Positions 39,079-52,604 of a stretch of DNA of 64,000 bases are shown here, in pieces. How positions within the stretch are numbered: position 1 is the first letter of the stretch; each line of letters opens with the position of its first letter. A program made the translations under genes and the position numbers. Source of the DNA: Trochalopteron elliotii (Eukaryota; Chordata; Aves; Passeriformes; Leiothrichidae). The stretch is taken from NCBI GenBank assembly GCA_024734555.1, contig JANPWX010000653.1, forward strand, positions 124,757 through 188,756, written 5' to 3'. The notes beneath the pieces were generated by a model that worked only from the letters and a program-made list of their open reading frames with translations, was not told where the DNA came from and did no database searches.

Positions 39079-40261
39079 TCCAGGGTTTTAGCAGCTCTCC
39101 AAGGAACTGAAAGGGTTCTGATCAAGAAATGAAGGATTTTGCCATGTTTACGGTGCTTGAGTATAAAAATTCAAAGAATGAGTGACTTCATCATAAGCTA
39201 TTGCATCCCTGGAGCATCCTAAACATGATGCCTGTGCTCTCCCTTGGCATGGATATCCTCTGTCTGGCTGTCATCAGCTATCAGGATGGATGCAGCAGTG
39301 GCCATTCACAAACTGTGTGGGATCTGCAGTCTTGGAAGAAGGAGTAGACTTGTGCTAGTGAAGCAATTTGTATGAAAATCCAGAGATTCCTTTTTTCTGT
39401 GTTCATCAGGCCCTTTATGCTCTATTGTATAGGCTTGAACATGGGGAAGGATTTGATAATTTCAGAACCTAGGCCCTAAAAAGTAACTTTTTTGTTTGAA
39501 GGTGAATGCTACATTATGAGAATTACAAAGCAATGCAATGGATCTCCATGTGATTGCTGGAATTTTGTAATCAAATTCCATTTCAGTGTGAATCACTTTT
39601 ACTCACAGATCATATGTCTCAGTGAACATATTCAAAGGCTCAACAAAAGGAATAAGAATGTCTACCAGATGCCTCCAAACATTTGCTCAGTCCTCCCTGT
39701 GCAGTGACTTGAACAAATCACAGCATCCTAGCTCACCCACTTCTGTTTTCTCTCACATGATGGCATTGATTTTCACCCTTGAGATGACCTGATTAACGAG
39801 GTTAAAGAGATGCAGGGGATGCTGTAGAGAGATGCAAGGTTGCATTGTGCAGGCTTTGCACAGCACATGTGCAGAATGTGGCATATTCTGAGGGGTGCAA
39901 TAGCTGCCGCACAGGGACATTATTTCACCGTTCATGTCATTGCAGGTTGTGTTTTAAGCAAGCAGAAGGGCAGGCCCCTGATGTGGAATACCTGCATTGG
40001 ATTCTGAATTCTTCCTCCTGGATCCTGGTTTTTTGTTTTGTTGTTGGGTTTTTTCCTAACTTTGAAATTTTATTTGCGTATTAGGCTAGATTGTAACTCT
40101 TGCAACGTTTCCAAATCATCAGGCCAGCTTCCAATCCAAAAGAGAAACACTGAATAAGAGACATTTCTTAGATGAGCCTATGTGTTTACGTGAAATGTTT
40201 ACCGGTCCTTGTTGTTTGAACAGAAAGGACAACAATCACTGCTTTGCTTGCCTGCTGGGAG

Positions 40262-40430
40262 GAACAAAGAGATATTGGTTTAATTTGGAAGAGAGAAGGT
40301 TCTGCCTGGATGTTAGGAACAATTTTATAGCTGGTAGGGGGGCAAGAGCCCAGCTCAGGACAATGTGTCATGGAGGACTTTCAAGAAGAGGCTGGGCAGC
40401 TGCTGTGAGAACTTCTGTGTGCATCAGACC
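40262..40430 (+). repeat. Possible old CR1-like fragment
   Basis: Two short blocks, tgcctggatgttaggaacaa and ttcaagaagaggctgggcag, resemble consecutive parts of the CR1/L3-type tail in the right order and at about the right spacing. The sequence between them is not convincing. A 152-codon ORF crosses the fragment and is best read as chance. Confidence 0.3.
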
Positions 40431-40568
40431 AGAGATGTTCCCTCAACAGTCTTTTGAAGGTTTTGTCTGTGGTTTTATGGTTTACTCTGTGAAAACCACA
40501 AACAAAGTGTTTAATCTTAAAGTCCACAGAAAGATTTCCCCCTCCCCACTCTGCTTAAATATTTCAGA

Positions 40569-40642
40569 GAAAAAACAAAAACAAAAACAAAAACAAAAAA
40601 GACCCCCACACCACAAAAAACAACAACAAAAACAATGAAAAA
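40569..40642 (+). repeat. A/C-rich simple repeat, (CAAAAA)n
   Basis: A (CAAAAA) array of about four units is followed by a mixed A/C stretch. It supplies the Lys/Gln-rich end of a chance ORF beginning near 40180. Confidence 0.9.
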
Positions 40643-42093
40643 AGTTTACCCAAACCAAAACCTGTTCAAGGAAAGAACAGCACACATTTGGATGAGTAAT
40701 TCAGTCTAAGTTCTCATCTGTCTTGGACTAGGTCTGTGACTTTTGAGCTGAGAAAGGCTATTCTTTACACAGATCTAAAGGAGCCTCTCTACAGTGTGTC
40801 AGACTTCAAGGGCTGCTTGTTAGACAGAAATGCTTGTGATGGTACCTGGTGCTGTGATACCAAATTGCAGGTGGAGCTGCAAGTTTATCTTTTTTCCTCC
40901 TCTGCAATGTCCTAGTTTTTTTCAGTCCCTCTTGCAGCACTTTTGTGCCTAACTCCAGGATCTGAATTTCAGTGCCACAAATCCTCAAAATCATTAAAAC
41001 ATTAAGAATTTCCATGTAGTTCTAGCTATACCTGTTGTTGCAATGCCAGTGATGTGCCTCTGTCCCCTACATCTCTTTGTAATAGGATTTTATTTCAGAT
41101 GACTTCAGAACATCAATTTAACTAATTGGTAAAACAAGACAATTGAGTTGCAGAGCCAACTGAAGTGCATAATCAAGGAAACCTGACAATTTTTTCTGTC
41201 AAGCTGATCTGGCAATTTTCAAACCAATCTTGTTAATCAAACAAAACCAGGTGTGGAAGCTAAAAATAGGGCTGTAAACTTAAATGTATTTTGTTCTGAT
41301 AAAAAATTTGTTCCACTTTTCTTTCTCCCAGAGGAATTTTAAGTGGACTGTAAGAGCAGCTGAATTAGAGAAGGTTGCAAGGTTCTGCACAAATGTGAAT
41401 TAGAAATTTTTCTGTAACAAGGATAAGTTTTGAAACTAGTAGCAAAAATTGTATGCTTTGAAAATCATTAAAATCTGAAATATGGTAGCCAGAAATGTTT
41501 GTTAAAGTGGATTACTTTACTTTAAGAACTGTGTGAACTAGTCACAGGAAAGGCTCTACTGCTATTTATGTTCAATGTCATAGAAACAAGAGGCTTTTGT
41601 GTAATTAGGCCCTCATTGTTAGGCTTTGTATAAGTAAAAAACAATTCTTTCATGAGGAAAAAAAATGGATAGAGAGATTTAAGAGTATACATTCACACAC
41701 ATAAAGATAGAATAAGGTACCTGAAATTTTTCAATACAAAGAGGCTTTTGCATTATTAGAAAAGACATTTCAGACATCTGAGTGTGTCCCTCCTTGTGGG
41801 ACTGTCTGTAAAAGGGCAGCCTCTAAAATCCAGATTTATGGAATAGCATAAGGAATACTTTACTGTCTGCTAGCAAATAACTGGAGACCATTTCTGAGGC
41901 CTGACTCATCTCCCTGTTAACAAGGGGCAGCTTTGCAGGCTTCTGCAGAGTAATGCTTTGTGAAAGATGCAATGGGGAAGAAAAGGTCCTGGACTTGTAA
42001 CACCTGAGTTTATCAGATGTTTAACTCCACTGATTCTCAAACACAGCCAGTATACCAGACCCACACTCTGAGAAGTTTAATTTTTCATGAATC

Positions 42094-42110
42094 TGCATGA
42101 ATTTCATGCA
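42094..42110. repeat. Palindrome inside a TGCAT-rich cluster
   Basis: TGCATGAA and TTCATGCA face each other across one base. The surrounding 40 bases hold several more TGCAT/ATGCA words, giving a locally self-similar patch in otherwise unique sequence. Confidence 0.75.
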
Positions 42111-45100
42111 TCTGCATTCTGATGCAGAGGAAGGTGAGCATAAGCATCACTAGTGCCAGAATTTGGTTTGTATGTTATTGTATCTCCTTCATGAATTTCA
42201 GTCTGGAAAAATTAGGCCATTTTGCAATATTTGCTTTCATGTGCTACAGTACAAATCCAAGAGACCTGACTATCCTGAGTGCTTACACAGATGTAAGGAA
42301 AGCTTTCACTTCTTGGAGTGTAAATGGTTACAAGAGGAGGCAAGAACATAAGGCTGAGAACAATGAGCAATCTGGATGCCAACCATACCCAATGCCAGCT
42401 GCCTTTATGAGCATTATCAAATCACAGGGAAAATGTGCTGAAGGGAAATAGGGATGATTCAACGCATGGAAAACTGAGGGCAGTGTAACACATACTTTGA
42501 TCCTATGGCAACTGAATTATTTAGATTTAAGATTGGAAAATGATCTGTCTGCATAATTTCGCTAACAATCTCAAAACCAAAGAGCATTTAATTTCCTTAT
42601 TCCCCTACTTCATTCAATGGATAAAAACTAACAGCACCAGTATAAAGAATGACATTTTTAATTATTATTATTTAGTAAGGATTCTTTAAAGGTACACAGA
42701 TATGCCTATTCTGGAGGGAGAGAGAAAAATATAGGAATGGAACTGGTATTAGAGGTTAATAATCCCTGTGATAGAGAGGGAACATTTATTAAAACAGTAG
42801 TGGAACAAATCCTTCACAAAGAGCCTCTTGGACATGCCATCAGGTATTGGTGAAATCCTGCGTGTGCACAATCTGTTTGGACAAACAAGCTTTGCTTGTG
42901 AAGGCTCTGCCAAGAGCATTTGCAGATGTCAGGTTTCATCTCCTCTGCCTCTAAGACCTGAAAGCAGTGTGAGGCTGAAGCCCCTCAGCAGATGTGCCCT
43001 TATGTGATCTCACCTAATATATGCAGGAATGAATATATTGTGAGATTTGTTTATCCTCATTGCAAGACTTCCATATGAAAGTTCCCCAAGCAGCTGTGCT
43101 TCTTTTTATTGTCTGCTATAGCCTGGGCTGAGACACAGGGGTGGTGAGCTGGGACTCACAAAGTGGCCATTCCTCATTCTCGCTTTATAGTAGATTAAAT
43201 TCAGCCAAAACTGTGGCCACAGCCATTACTCACACAAAATGTGTGAATAGGTTTCTCTCTCCCTTCTCCCACCTGATTTTCAGGGCTGTGGAAGGTTTCC
43301 AGTTCTTGAGGCGAGTTGCTGCCTGGGTAGAGAGCTGTGCTGTGAGCTCTGTGCCTGTGTGCGCCTGCAACTCAGTTTAGTTAAAACTTGCCCACCCAAT
43401 ATAGTTCCTTATTTGCTGGGCCACTGAAACTGTGATTTTCTTCCTGCTTCAGACTGAATATTAGAGAATCTATGCCTGAAGGTCAGGTCTTCCCTTTCTT
43501 TCAGTGAATGCTATAAGTCTGAGGCTCCTGTCTTACTCTGGACAAAATGAAATTTAAATTATTCTCTGTATGGAGGAAGAGTTTCCACCTGTGAACAAGA
43601 GTGGCTCTCTCCTCAGGTTCTCAGATGATCCTGAAGATTGTGGTTAGAGAAAATCCCTGAGAAATGTTTCAAATTTCTTCCACATAGAACTTGAGTAACA
43701 GACCAAAAAAGCATAACTTCTACCCCAAATTTACCTTTCCTGTAAATGCCAAGGAGACTTAGGTATCCTCCTGAGGCTTGATTTGTTACCCAACACCTGG
43801 AGAATATATGTTCCTGCCCCATCCATCCCACCAAGATTTTTCCAGCAGCATTGTGGTTAGCATGTATTTTGTTGCAGATGCTCATTTGTACTCCCCCATT
43901 CACCCTGCATGAGCTTTCTGCCCTCAGATAATATAATGTATAGAGGAGAAAATGATTTAATTTGTGAGTGTATGAATCACTAGAGTTCAGCACAGAGAAT
44001 AAATCTGTGACAGTCAACTCTGTTCAGAAGAGTAGCTGTATATGACTGAGGCCACGTGGCTATGAGTGTTGCCACTGTATCATATAAAAGTTTCTTGTTT
44101 TAAAGTTAAAATCCATACATCTGTTTGTCCATAGGATTATTTTGCTTAGAGCCTTACATCTGGAGTGTGATTGAAGGATTTACTGAGATGACATATATGT
44201 CAGCATAAAAATATTATTATAGAACCATTTTAGACATCCCAGAAGTGTACCCTTAAGGGAGCCTTGCTTAGTGTCCTGGGAATACTTCTTATGTGGGATT
44301 ATGCCCTCCTGAGCCAGCAGGGAACATGCGTGCAAGGGCACATGATATAAATAAAGCTCTGATGCAAAAAGGTTCAGAATAGAGCTCTTAACCAAGTTGT
44401 TTCCTACAGGCAGCCCTTGGCACTGGCTTTGTTCACAAAGGTCCCATGATCTTACAGAAAAAGAATTTAGCTTCTAAGCACTTGGTGTGTTTAGAAATGC
44501 AAATATCTTTGTGCCTGGCATTTGTGATGGCTTGTCAGATTTAGGTTGTTGTAAGTGTGTGAAAAAACATTCAGAAAAATGACCTCCTTTTGCTTTTGTT
44601 AATACAATATCCCAAAATTATCTCTCCTATTCTAGTTTCTACTTCTTTTTGAGTCAAGCCCAATTATCCCTGCAGCTTTCCAGCTGAATGAACAATATTT
44701 CAGGGGACTCTCACCTATGCACACTGAAGCACAAATGCACACACTGCTCGCCTGTCAATCAACAGGTCTTTGATAACTATGGTACACAGAGAAATTTTGC
44801 AATCATAAACAGGCTATGTCTAAATCTACCCCGAACCCTCTTCTTGCCCTCCCAACCCTCAGGAAACTAAAGTAGATTTTGATCCACTTGTTGGAATGGG
44901 GGTAATTTTGTCTTAAGTAAATCCTTGTGCTATTAGTAAAGTGTTAAAAAACTATCTCTCTGAACATCTCTGATGAGGAAAGCAGGTTGGATTACAAACT
45001 GTCTCTTATTTCATTGCCACCAGCTACTCTAATATTTTTTTTTTTACAATGACATATTTGAGATCAAAACTATTCCTACCAGCATGAGTACAACACATCC

Positions 45101-48100
45101 CAGCATAAGGAGAAATGTCTTCAAAGTTGTCCAGCTCATGAATTATGATTAAGATCATGTTTTCCTCTCTCTGTGGATCATGGTATGGAGATTCCTGAGG
45201 GACTACTGATACCCAGTGTCCCAGGTCACCATTTCCCAATGATTTTATCCCATTTCACCTGCTGATCAGAGGAGCAGACATCTTTTGACACAATTGTTGT
45301 GGCTGTTAAACTAAAGGATCTGCAGGGTCCCTCCCAATGCCTCCTCCTGTGCTCAGTGAAGACATAAGGAGAAGCAAAGCAAATTGTCCTTTTTCAGCCA
45401 GGCTTAGGAGGAGCCTGTCTCCTTCTAAAGGCTTTGCTTTGTGAGCCCAGGCCACAAACCTCTTTCAGGTATCCTTCCTCCTCAGGTGGCTCAGGGGAAA
45501 GGATGGATGCTGTGGCTTGTGAGGTTGTTGTTGGTGTTTGGCCAGGCCACTGGTGTTGGCTATTTTCATCAAGTTTTTGCAAGCTCTCAGAGAAAAAGAA
45601 ATTTAACATACTGCAGTGAGAATGGAATTTCCTAGGTGCAATGTGTTACCAGTGTATCTCCATGGAAATACATCAACAGGGAATTTGCCCCAAAGCATCT
45701 TTTGAATACAAGAGTTTTCAGAAGCTTTTAGTGACAAAAGACAGTTAAAGAGGCCAATTAAATAATAACTGTCCTAAAGTCAACTGGAAATTGCCTTTGA
45801 TATGGGAATTCATCTGTGCCAATAAATGAAGCCTACTGGGAAGAAGGTGAAATAAAAAGAAATAAAAGTGTCATGCCTACTGGCAGAGAAGTAGATAAAA
45901 TTCAATAGCTTAGCTTGAAACGTGCATCCACAGTTATAAATGAAGTTTAACTTCTCCTTCTCAGTTCTGGAATGGATTCTGTTCTACATATCCCACCCGG
46001 AGAAGAAAACTCTGTTTTTCCTTTTGGACTTCTCCCCCATACCTAATATGCTATCATTACAGCTTGAAATCTCATATCTATATACAAAGAAACCGATTAC
46101 GTATCTATCGGAGGGAGATGAAAATACTTGGACAATGTACTAAATGTATACACTTTATCTGAGCAAAACTACTCACTATTATTCACTATACAGAACACAG
46201 GAAATCCATAATGCCAATTCTGCAGCAATTTCTAAACCAACTTTCTGAATCTGTGCCCACTTGAATGTTTTCTGTTCATCATCTAGCTCTGAATTTTGTG
46301 CCCTGAAACAATTGCTGTAGTATTATGTAACAGGCATTCCCTCTTGAAGTTAAGAAAAAAACCTCACTAGCTGTTACTGCCACAAATTCTTTTGAAAAAT
46401 GACATTCTCTTCTTAATAATGATCTTCTCAGCTGCATTTTAGAAGATAAAAATAAAAAGCAATCTGTGGTTCAGTAATAATGATCCTCTTATTTTTTTGT
46501 CTCCTTTTTAGTAAAATGCTTTCACCTGTGCATATGATTAAAACATCATCTTGCTGATCAGTTGGCTTTAGAGCTGTCACAAATTTTTCATCAAGCAACG
46601 TGCAGTAGATGATTCTGAACATTTTATTCTGATTGAATGATAGTAAATGTTTTATTGATTGGACATATTATGAAAACATAAAGTATTGATGGCAGGGACT
46701 GAATAAAAAAGGTATTGTTTTATGACAACAAAAGATTTCCTGAAATGATTTTCAAAAGCTGCTAAACCATAACAATAGAAATTGGTTATAATCCAAGCAA
46801 AGAGATTAAACATAGTGCTTTTTGCTTGGGATCTGATGCAAGATTTTCAAAATCCAAAGTTAAACCTTTAATGTCTAAAGTTAATTTTAGTCCAGACTGA
46901 AGTTACCTAAATCCTAACCTGAACTTTTTGCCCTGCTGATGGAGCAGCTCTCTCTAAAAATACCAGTGCTCATTGTCTGAGCCAGCAACTGCTGTGTTGT
47001 AGCCCTGAGCCTGGGTAGTCTGCTCTGTGAGAGTTGTGGTTTGTCAAGCTAACGTTGGGGAAATCCAGATTCCAACAAAAGCATCCCAAAATTTAGTCAA
47101 GATTAAAGCCAAGGGCAGAAAAATGCCAATCAGATACTTACTTCATCACCTCTGGGCTCAAATGGAAAACAAGTGTTTCTACTCTAGAAACCCTGACACC
47201 TCATTAAAGAAAAAAATCTCTAAGAAGAAGTGACTTATTAGTCATCAGAAATTTTCATTCCGCTCTTCCTACTGTTTGTTTTGTTTGGATTTTGAGAACT
47301 TTTTCAAGAAAAAGGATTGTTAAATTCTTAATTTTTTTCAGGTATGGATCTTCTGGGTCTTTATTTTCTCCACACTTCTGTAGTCAAATAGGAAAAAAAA
47401 TAAAAGTAGGAAGGCAAGTGCAAAGGAATAAAATATAGAGAAAGGAGCTTTCAGTCATGGTTTGGGAGAGTTTTTCCCAATACTGTTTTTTTTTTCTGTT
47501 TTGGTAAAAAAAAAGGGAAATACTAAGCGTAAAAAATATTGTTCAAAATGGGAAAATAACTCTGAAAACTTGCTCCAGTTCTCCTGCTAGGCACCCAGTG
47601 GTACAAAACAGAGTTCCACTTTTGTTAATTAGTTGTTTTCATCAAAATGTCTTTGAAAACTGTCTCTGATCTGTGGAGTGGCATAGAGGAAAATCTTCCC
47701 CATTTTCTACGGTTATATATATGTATGTAAATGAAACATTGCTATGAGAATAAACAAACCATAACCTGGGGAGACACAGCATAAAAATCACTACAAAAAC
47801 AGGAGTGAAAGACTCCCATCCTCAGTGACTTTAGTGAGGATTCTTTAGTGATTGTTTCCTTCCTTTCCATCCTGATCAGATGGTCCTTCTAGTAACACCT
47901 CCACCCACCTCTCAAAGCTGCTCACAACATCCAGGGTTTCCCTGGAAGTCTCTCCCCTCCCAAGGGATTTCCTTGCTTGGTCCTGTCGGGCAGTATCAGC
48001 GGCTGCCCTGGCTCAGAGCTTTGGCTGGATTCAGCTGGGCAGCCCACCCAGGTCAGCTGCTGCCTTTCAGTGCTCCTGCAAACTGCTGCACAAACACACA

Positions 48101-50110
48101 AACCTGTGTGCTCTCTTCCACAAAAGCCTCCATCAGTTCTGTCACAGTACTCAGAGTAGAGGAGGCATCAGCTATCTAGGCAGCTGAACACAGTAGGTGT
48201 GTAAAAATAAACTCCACCTTCCTAAGGTACAACCTCTTTGCCTTTCTCTTGTCCTAGAATTCAGCTGCAATGATGGATCAGTTCTAGAGGAACCAGCAAT
48301 AGTTGGCTCATGCAAAATGAGTTCTCTTTGACAGAACATCTCCATTTCATGAATGTATGGTACTTTCTGCCCTACAGTGTCTGAATAGGATTTGCTAATC
48401 AATACCATGAGGCTCTGTTGCAGGGAAAAAAGACTGAGCTGGAAATTCTTCAGTATTTCTCTAACTGATTTTGCAAGAAGCAGTAATATAAGAATTGTGG
48501 TTTGGGGTTACATATGGCAAATCTCTTTGTTTCTACCAAACTATTGCAATAATAGCTACAGCAAAACCACAGTTACAATTTTGAGAGCCCAGTTGACCTA
48601 AACACTCATTTTCTCAACACCTTGGGAGTTGAAATGTCACATACTGTTTTCCTGCACAGAACTGAAGCTTGTCTAAAAAAATGGAGGAGAACCCAAATAA
48701 TCTGCCCTGGGTAATTTCATCAGTGATTAAATGATGTATATTTTATGGGCTGGTTTCCCCTAGGCCCCATTTGGAAGGTGAGGTTGATGGACTAGCAACC
48801 ATCTGTCCATCTGTAGCTGATGCATGCTGAAGGACTGGTATTCTCTGTGTTTTTCTTATGTGCTACTCGAATTCATCCCCAGATATACTTACCCAAAGAA
48901 AGAATAGTTTCACAGTGTTGCAGATCTCTGAATCTAAAAGGTAATAAGGCAGCAGCACCTCTTTTACTTCGGGGAGGTGCAGCTGTGAGTGACAGGAGTG
49001 AGCCCGCTCGTGCTCCTGAGCTCCAATATCAGTTAATTCAATTGCCATGCAGCACTCGTCTCTTTGAAAGAAACAGGAGTCTGTAAATGCCAGCTTCAAG
49101 TCATTTTGCTGCTTTATTTCCTTGCACTCACCGCAGTTTTGCAGGGAGTTTTTGAAACAGGCAAGAAACTTGAAGGAAAAAAAAGAGAAAGGGGCGTTCA
49201 CTAAAAAAAGTAAAATGAAAATTAATGGGTATTAAAGAGAAGCAGTCAGGGGCCTATAAATCCAATATCCCATCATTAAGGAAGGCAATTTAGTTACAGA
49301 GAGTGGACAGGCAATTACATTCTTGCCACGGGACCCTGAGGCTATTCATGAAAATATTTACCTGACACTGTGTGTGTGTTTGCTCCTTAAAAAAAGAATA
49401 AAAATAGAACCTAAACAAACTTCTAAAAGGACATGACAAATTTATATATACATGAAATCAATCTAAGTGGACAATTTACAGTTTTAACAATACCAAATAA
49501 AAACATATGGTTATCCTGAACTGTATTTTATTTTTCCACAGCATAATTACTGAAGTGTATGAGTTGAAAATTCAGCTAGCATATAAAGAAAGCACTCATC
49601 TTTTTTTTTGACCATCAGAGATTTAAAAATGGCTTATTTCTGATATTTTAATCTTGGGACATATGTCGTTCTTGTTGTAGGATGTGCACTTGCTTGGGAA
49701 ATAGTTATAAAAATAGCTTCAAAGAACAGAGACAGACCACACTGATTTACAGGCCTCATGAGTGCAGTTTTCTGAATATATGTAGACAAAATGTTGACAT
49801 TTATCATTCCAGAGTTTTTTTCACATTCAGACAATTTGTCATTATTTGTATCCTGAGCAGGAATCAGGCTTCTAAGCATTGCACATAAAAAACCCCAAAA
49901 CAGGACCTGTTTCAGAAACATCAAAGTCTCAGTGCAAGCACTGTTCCCAGAATCATAGCTCCTGCAGAGATTAATACCTCCTTCCCAACACTGTACCACT
50001 GACAGTGAGAGGTTACTGCACTGAAAGTTTACAAAAAATAACAACTTGAGGTAAGCAACCAAATACAAGGCAGAAGATTTCCTCTAAAAATTGTTCTGGC
50101 CTTTAACTAA

Positions 50111-50395
50111 AATCATAGAATCATTCAGTTTGGAAAAGATCCTTGAGTCCAACCATTAACTCAGCACTGCCAAGTCCAACACAAAACCATGGCCCTAAGT
50201 GCCACATCTATGCATCTTTTAAATTCCTTCAGGGTGGTGACTCAACCACTTCCCTGGGCAGGCAGCTCCAATGCTTGGTAACCCTTTAGGTTAAGGAATT
50301 TTTCCAAGAAGTCTAAACCCCCCCAGTGCAACTTGAGGACATCTCTTGTCCTTTCACTTGTTACCTGGGAAAAGAGACTGACACATCCACTGAAA
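50111..50395 (-). repeat. CR1 LINE 3' fragment
   Basis: A well-preserved reverse-orientation CR1 tail. In order it shows aatcatagaatcattcagtt, ccttgagtccaaccattaac, the lost ORF2 end region with gggtggtgactcaaccactt, ccctgggcaggcagctccaa, and a block near ctcttgtcctttcacttgtt. It is truncated at the right, and two perfect hairpins follow within about 40 bases (50434-50481). No coding capacity remains. Confidence 0.92.
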
Positions 50396-50433
50396 AACGG
50401 TCAGTCCTGTAATTTCTTCTGTAGGTACATCAA

Positions 50434-50481
50434 ATAGCAAACTCAAAGTTTGCTATAGAAAGTACCTTTAGAGGTACTTTC
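50434..50481. repeat. Two back-to-back perfect 10-bp hairpins
   Basis: Hairpin one is ATAGCAAACT / AGTTTGCTAT (50434-50443 and 50447-50456, loop CAA). Hairpin two is GAAAGTACCT / AGGTACTTTC (50458-50467 and 50472-50481, loop TTAG). Only one base separates them. They lie about 40 bases from the end of the CR1 fragment at 50111-50395 and may be a rearranged junction. Confidence 0.92.
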
Positions 50482-50613
50482 AGTGAAGTAAGACATAAAA
50501 GTAGACATTGATGATGTGTACTGCAAGTCTCACCACCTCAAGTCATTTAAAGCAAAGCCAGAGGACAGATGAACTCCTTAGTGTCTGGTAGCTCAGTGAC
50601 TATCTTCAAGTCC

Positions 50614-50661
50614 TTATTATATAATCATCTAAGATCTTTATTATATAATGATCTAGGACTT
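50614..50661 (+). repeat. 24-bp tandem duplication, diverged at its end
   Basis: TTATTATATAAT at 50614-50625 recurs at 50638-50649, and the match continues with one mismatch through atcatcta/atgatcta. The outer words AAGTCC and GGACTT (about 50608-50613 and 50656-50661) are complementary, so the whole block is also a weak inverted repeat. It lies 130 bases beyond the double hairpin. Confidence 0.8.
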
Positions 50662-52281
50662 CTGTAGCACTTTTTTGTTCGTAACTTCCAGAAGTATTTA
50701 TGAATGAGGTAATATTGTGTACATCCTGTATATTAAAGATTCAAAGGCTCAAACCATTTAGCACTGGGCTAGAGACCAGCAATGGAACCAGATGCAAATC
50801 CTTGTCCAAGGCTTGATACTTCCTCCTTTTGCTGACAACTTCTTATAAAACAGTGCTAAAAGTTTTGGGCCCAGAAGTAACACTTTTACCTTACACCTTT
50901 ATCAAAGGTTAAATAAAACTGCTGGGATCTAAAAGTATTTTTGGAGTCACCAGCATGACAGATGAGAGTCTCGAAGGGTTTTCTGAACTTTCTGAAACCA
51001 GGTGGGAGTGCAAATGATATCAGGTGCTTTTAAGATACACTGGAACTTTGTAAAAGCAGAGGAGATGGGCAGAAAGAAATGGGTTTGATAACTAAACACA
51101 TTTATCAGTTGTAACAATGGGACCTCTACTCTGTTGATCCCATGAACAAGTTTAGGGAGGAGAAAACACAGTCTGTGGATTCATCATGCTGTTGGTTCAC
51201 CCCTCCCTCACCCAGATGGGCTTCAGCTGCCTCAGTGGTGTGCACAGATCAGAGAATCCAGCAAGCAGCTGCTCACAGCTTGCTGCAGATTTGGCCCCAG
51301 GAATCTTGTTCCTTTCTTGGGTGGACACAGAGAGGAATTACATACCTTAAGTTGTACTTCTGCAAGCTACATCAAGGATTATAATGGTATTTTGAGAGCA
51401 TTCTCTGGCCCTGTGATATATTTAGTGGCAACCAAATAACAAACCTTATAACTTACAATAACAGAAATAAAAAACTTTGGAACAAGTGTATTGCCGTGCC
51501 CTACAATAGCATGTGCATCACAGTCATGGAGAAATGTTACTGGCATTTTGGAAGGAAGAAAAGGATTTCCAATTCCAAATGTGACAATATATTCATAAAT
51601 TCTTCAGCTAGACCTTGATCTTCAGAAATGCCACTTCTACAGAAAGGTCAGACACCTTTCATGCAAAAATGAATGAGGAATGAAACAACATGTGTCGTGC
51701 CAGAGATTTCCCATTGCTCAGGCTTTAACTAAAGTCTTCAGCTGTTATGGAAATTTAATCATTTCCTTGTTGCTTTCATCCCACCCACAGCAGCTATGGT
51801 GTGACTTGGTGCTTTATGAACTACATTATTCACCATTTCAAGCAGTAGATCAGAAAGACACAATTGAGCTACTGGCCATTATTGTAGTTTGTTTTACTTG
51901 GGAAAAACACACAAACAAACCAAAAGCAATATTTTGTCTGGAGTTCTAAAGAAAATGCCTGTAAAATATTTGTATATTTATGTGCCTCTACAGTGCTAAG
52001 AACTGTGGGGGAGCGGGATTTAGCATGGGTAGGGAACATGCTGTAGAGCTCTTAAGTTACTAAATAAATTCTAAACAAAGAAAAGGGTTGTGCCCTGGAT
52101 CTAGCCAAATGTGTGTTAGACAGAATTTGCACACAGCAAATATAAAAGTTCTAGAGATCTAAAGATTCAAGTGGCCAAAGAATTTCCCCCTCTATGGCAG
52201 TATATGTGCACCTTTTACAGAATATCACCTTGATGCTACTCAGATATTAGGACTTGTGTTTATTACTAGGAAGAAACAGGT
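50662..52281. other. Intergenic AT-rich sequence
   Basis: Unique sequence between two CR1 remnants. No gene or further repeat recognised. Confidence 0.55.
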
Positions 52282-52445
52282 CTCAGAATGAGAGGCTAAT
52301 GCAGGTGGGAAGGGACATGAGAATGCCTCTAGTCCAGTCTGAGGCTCAAAGCAGGGTTACCTGTGAGGCCAGACCAGGTTACTCAGGGCATTATCCACCT
52401 GGGTCTTGAAAATCTCTGAGCACAGACAGCACAGCCCTTCTGGGC
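52282..52445 (-). repeat. CR1 LINE internal/3' fragment
   Basis: A reverse-orientation CR1 piece recognised by gtgaggccagaccaggttac, tcagggcattatccacctgg and gtcttgaaaatctctgagca, followed by cagcccttctgggcaac. These are consecutive blocks of the conserved CR1 tail. The left part (52282-52350) is more diverged, and the extreme 3' octamer tail is not seen. Confidence 0.85.
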
Positions 52446-52588
52446 AACTAAGACATTTTATTACATAACACATAAAACCTCAGCAATAACTAAGTGCATT
52501 GAGTTAATTATTCAGTTGTGCTGGATGAATCAGACAATTAAATAGTTAATCTGCATCCTAAATTGCTAATGTCTCTTTAATATGTTTG

Positions 52589-52604
52589 TTTTTTTTTTTT
52601 TTTT
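52589..52604 (+). repeat. Poly-T tract (16 T)
   Basis: Sixteen consecutive T, about 145 bases right of the CR1 fragment ending near 52445. Confidence 0.9.

Larger units (their letters stand above)
39079..50110. other. Intergenic sequence, mostly unique
   Basis: Contains the doubtful CR1-like piece near 40262-40430, the A/C repeat at 40569-40642 and the TGCAT palindrome cluster near 42094. A GC-richer block at about 47870-48180 may be an unrecognised old repeat. Minus-strand ORFs at 43613-44017 and 49634-50068 (134 and 144 codons) show no family resemblance. Confidence 0.5.

Noticed and set aside
40180..40638. 152-codon plus-strand ORF
   Set aside because: Crosses a possible CR1-like piece and ends in a (CAAAAA)n simple repeat giving a Lys/Gln tail.
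43613..44017. 134-codon minus-strand ORF
   Set aside because: No recognisable motif or flanking gene signal, and the length is expected by chance.
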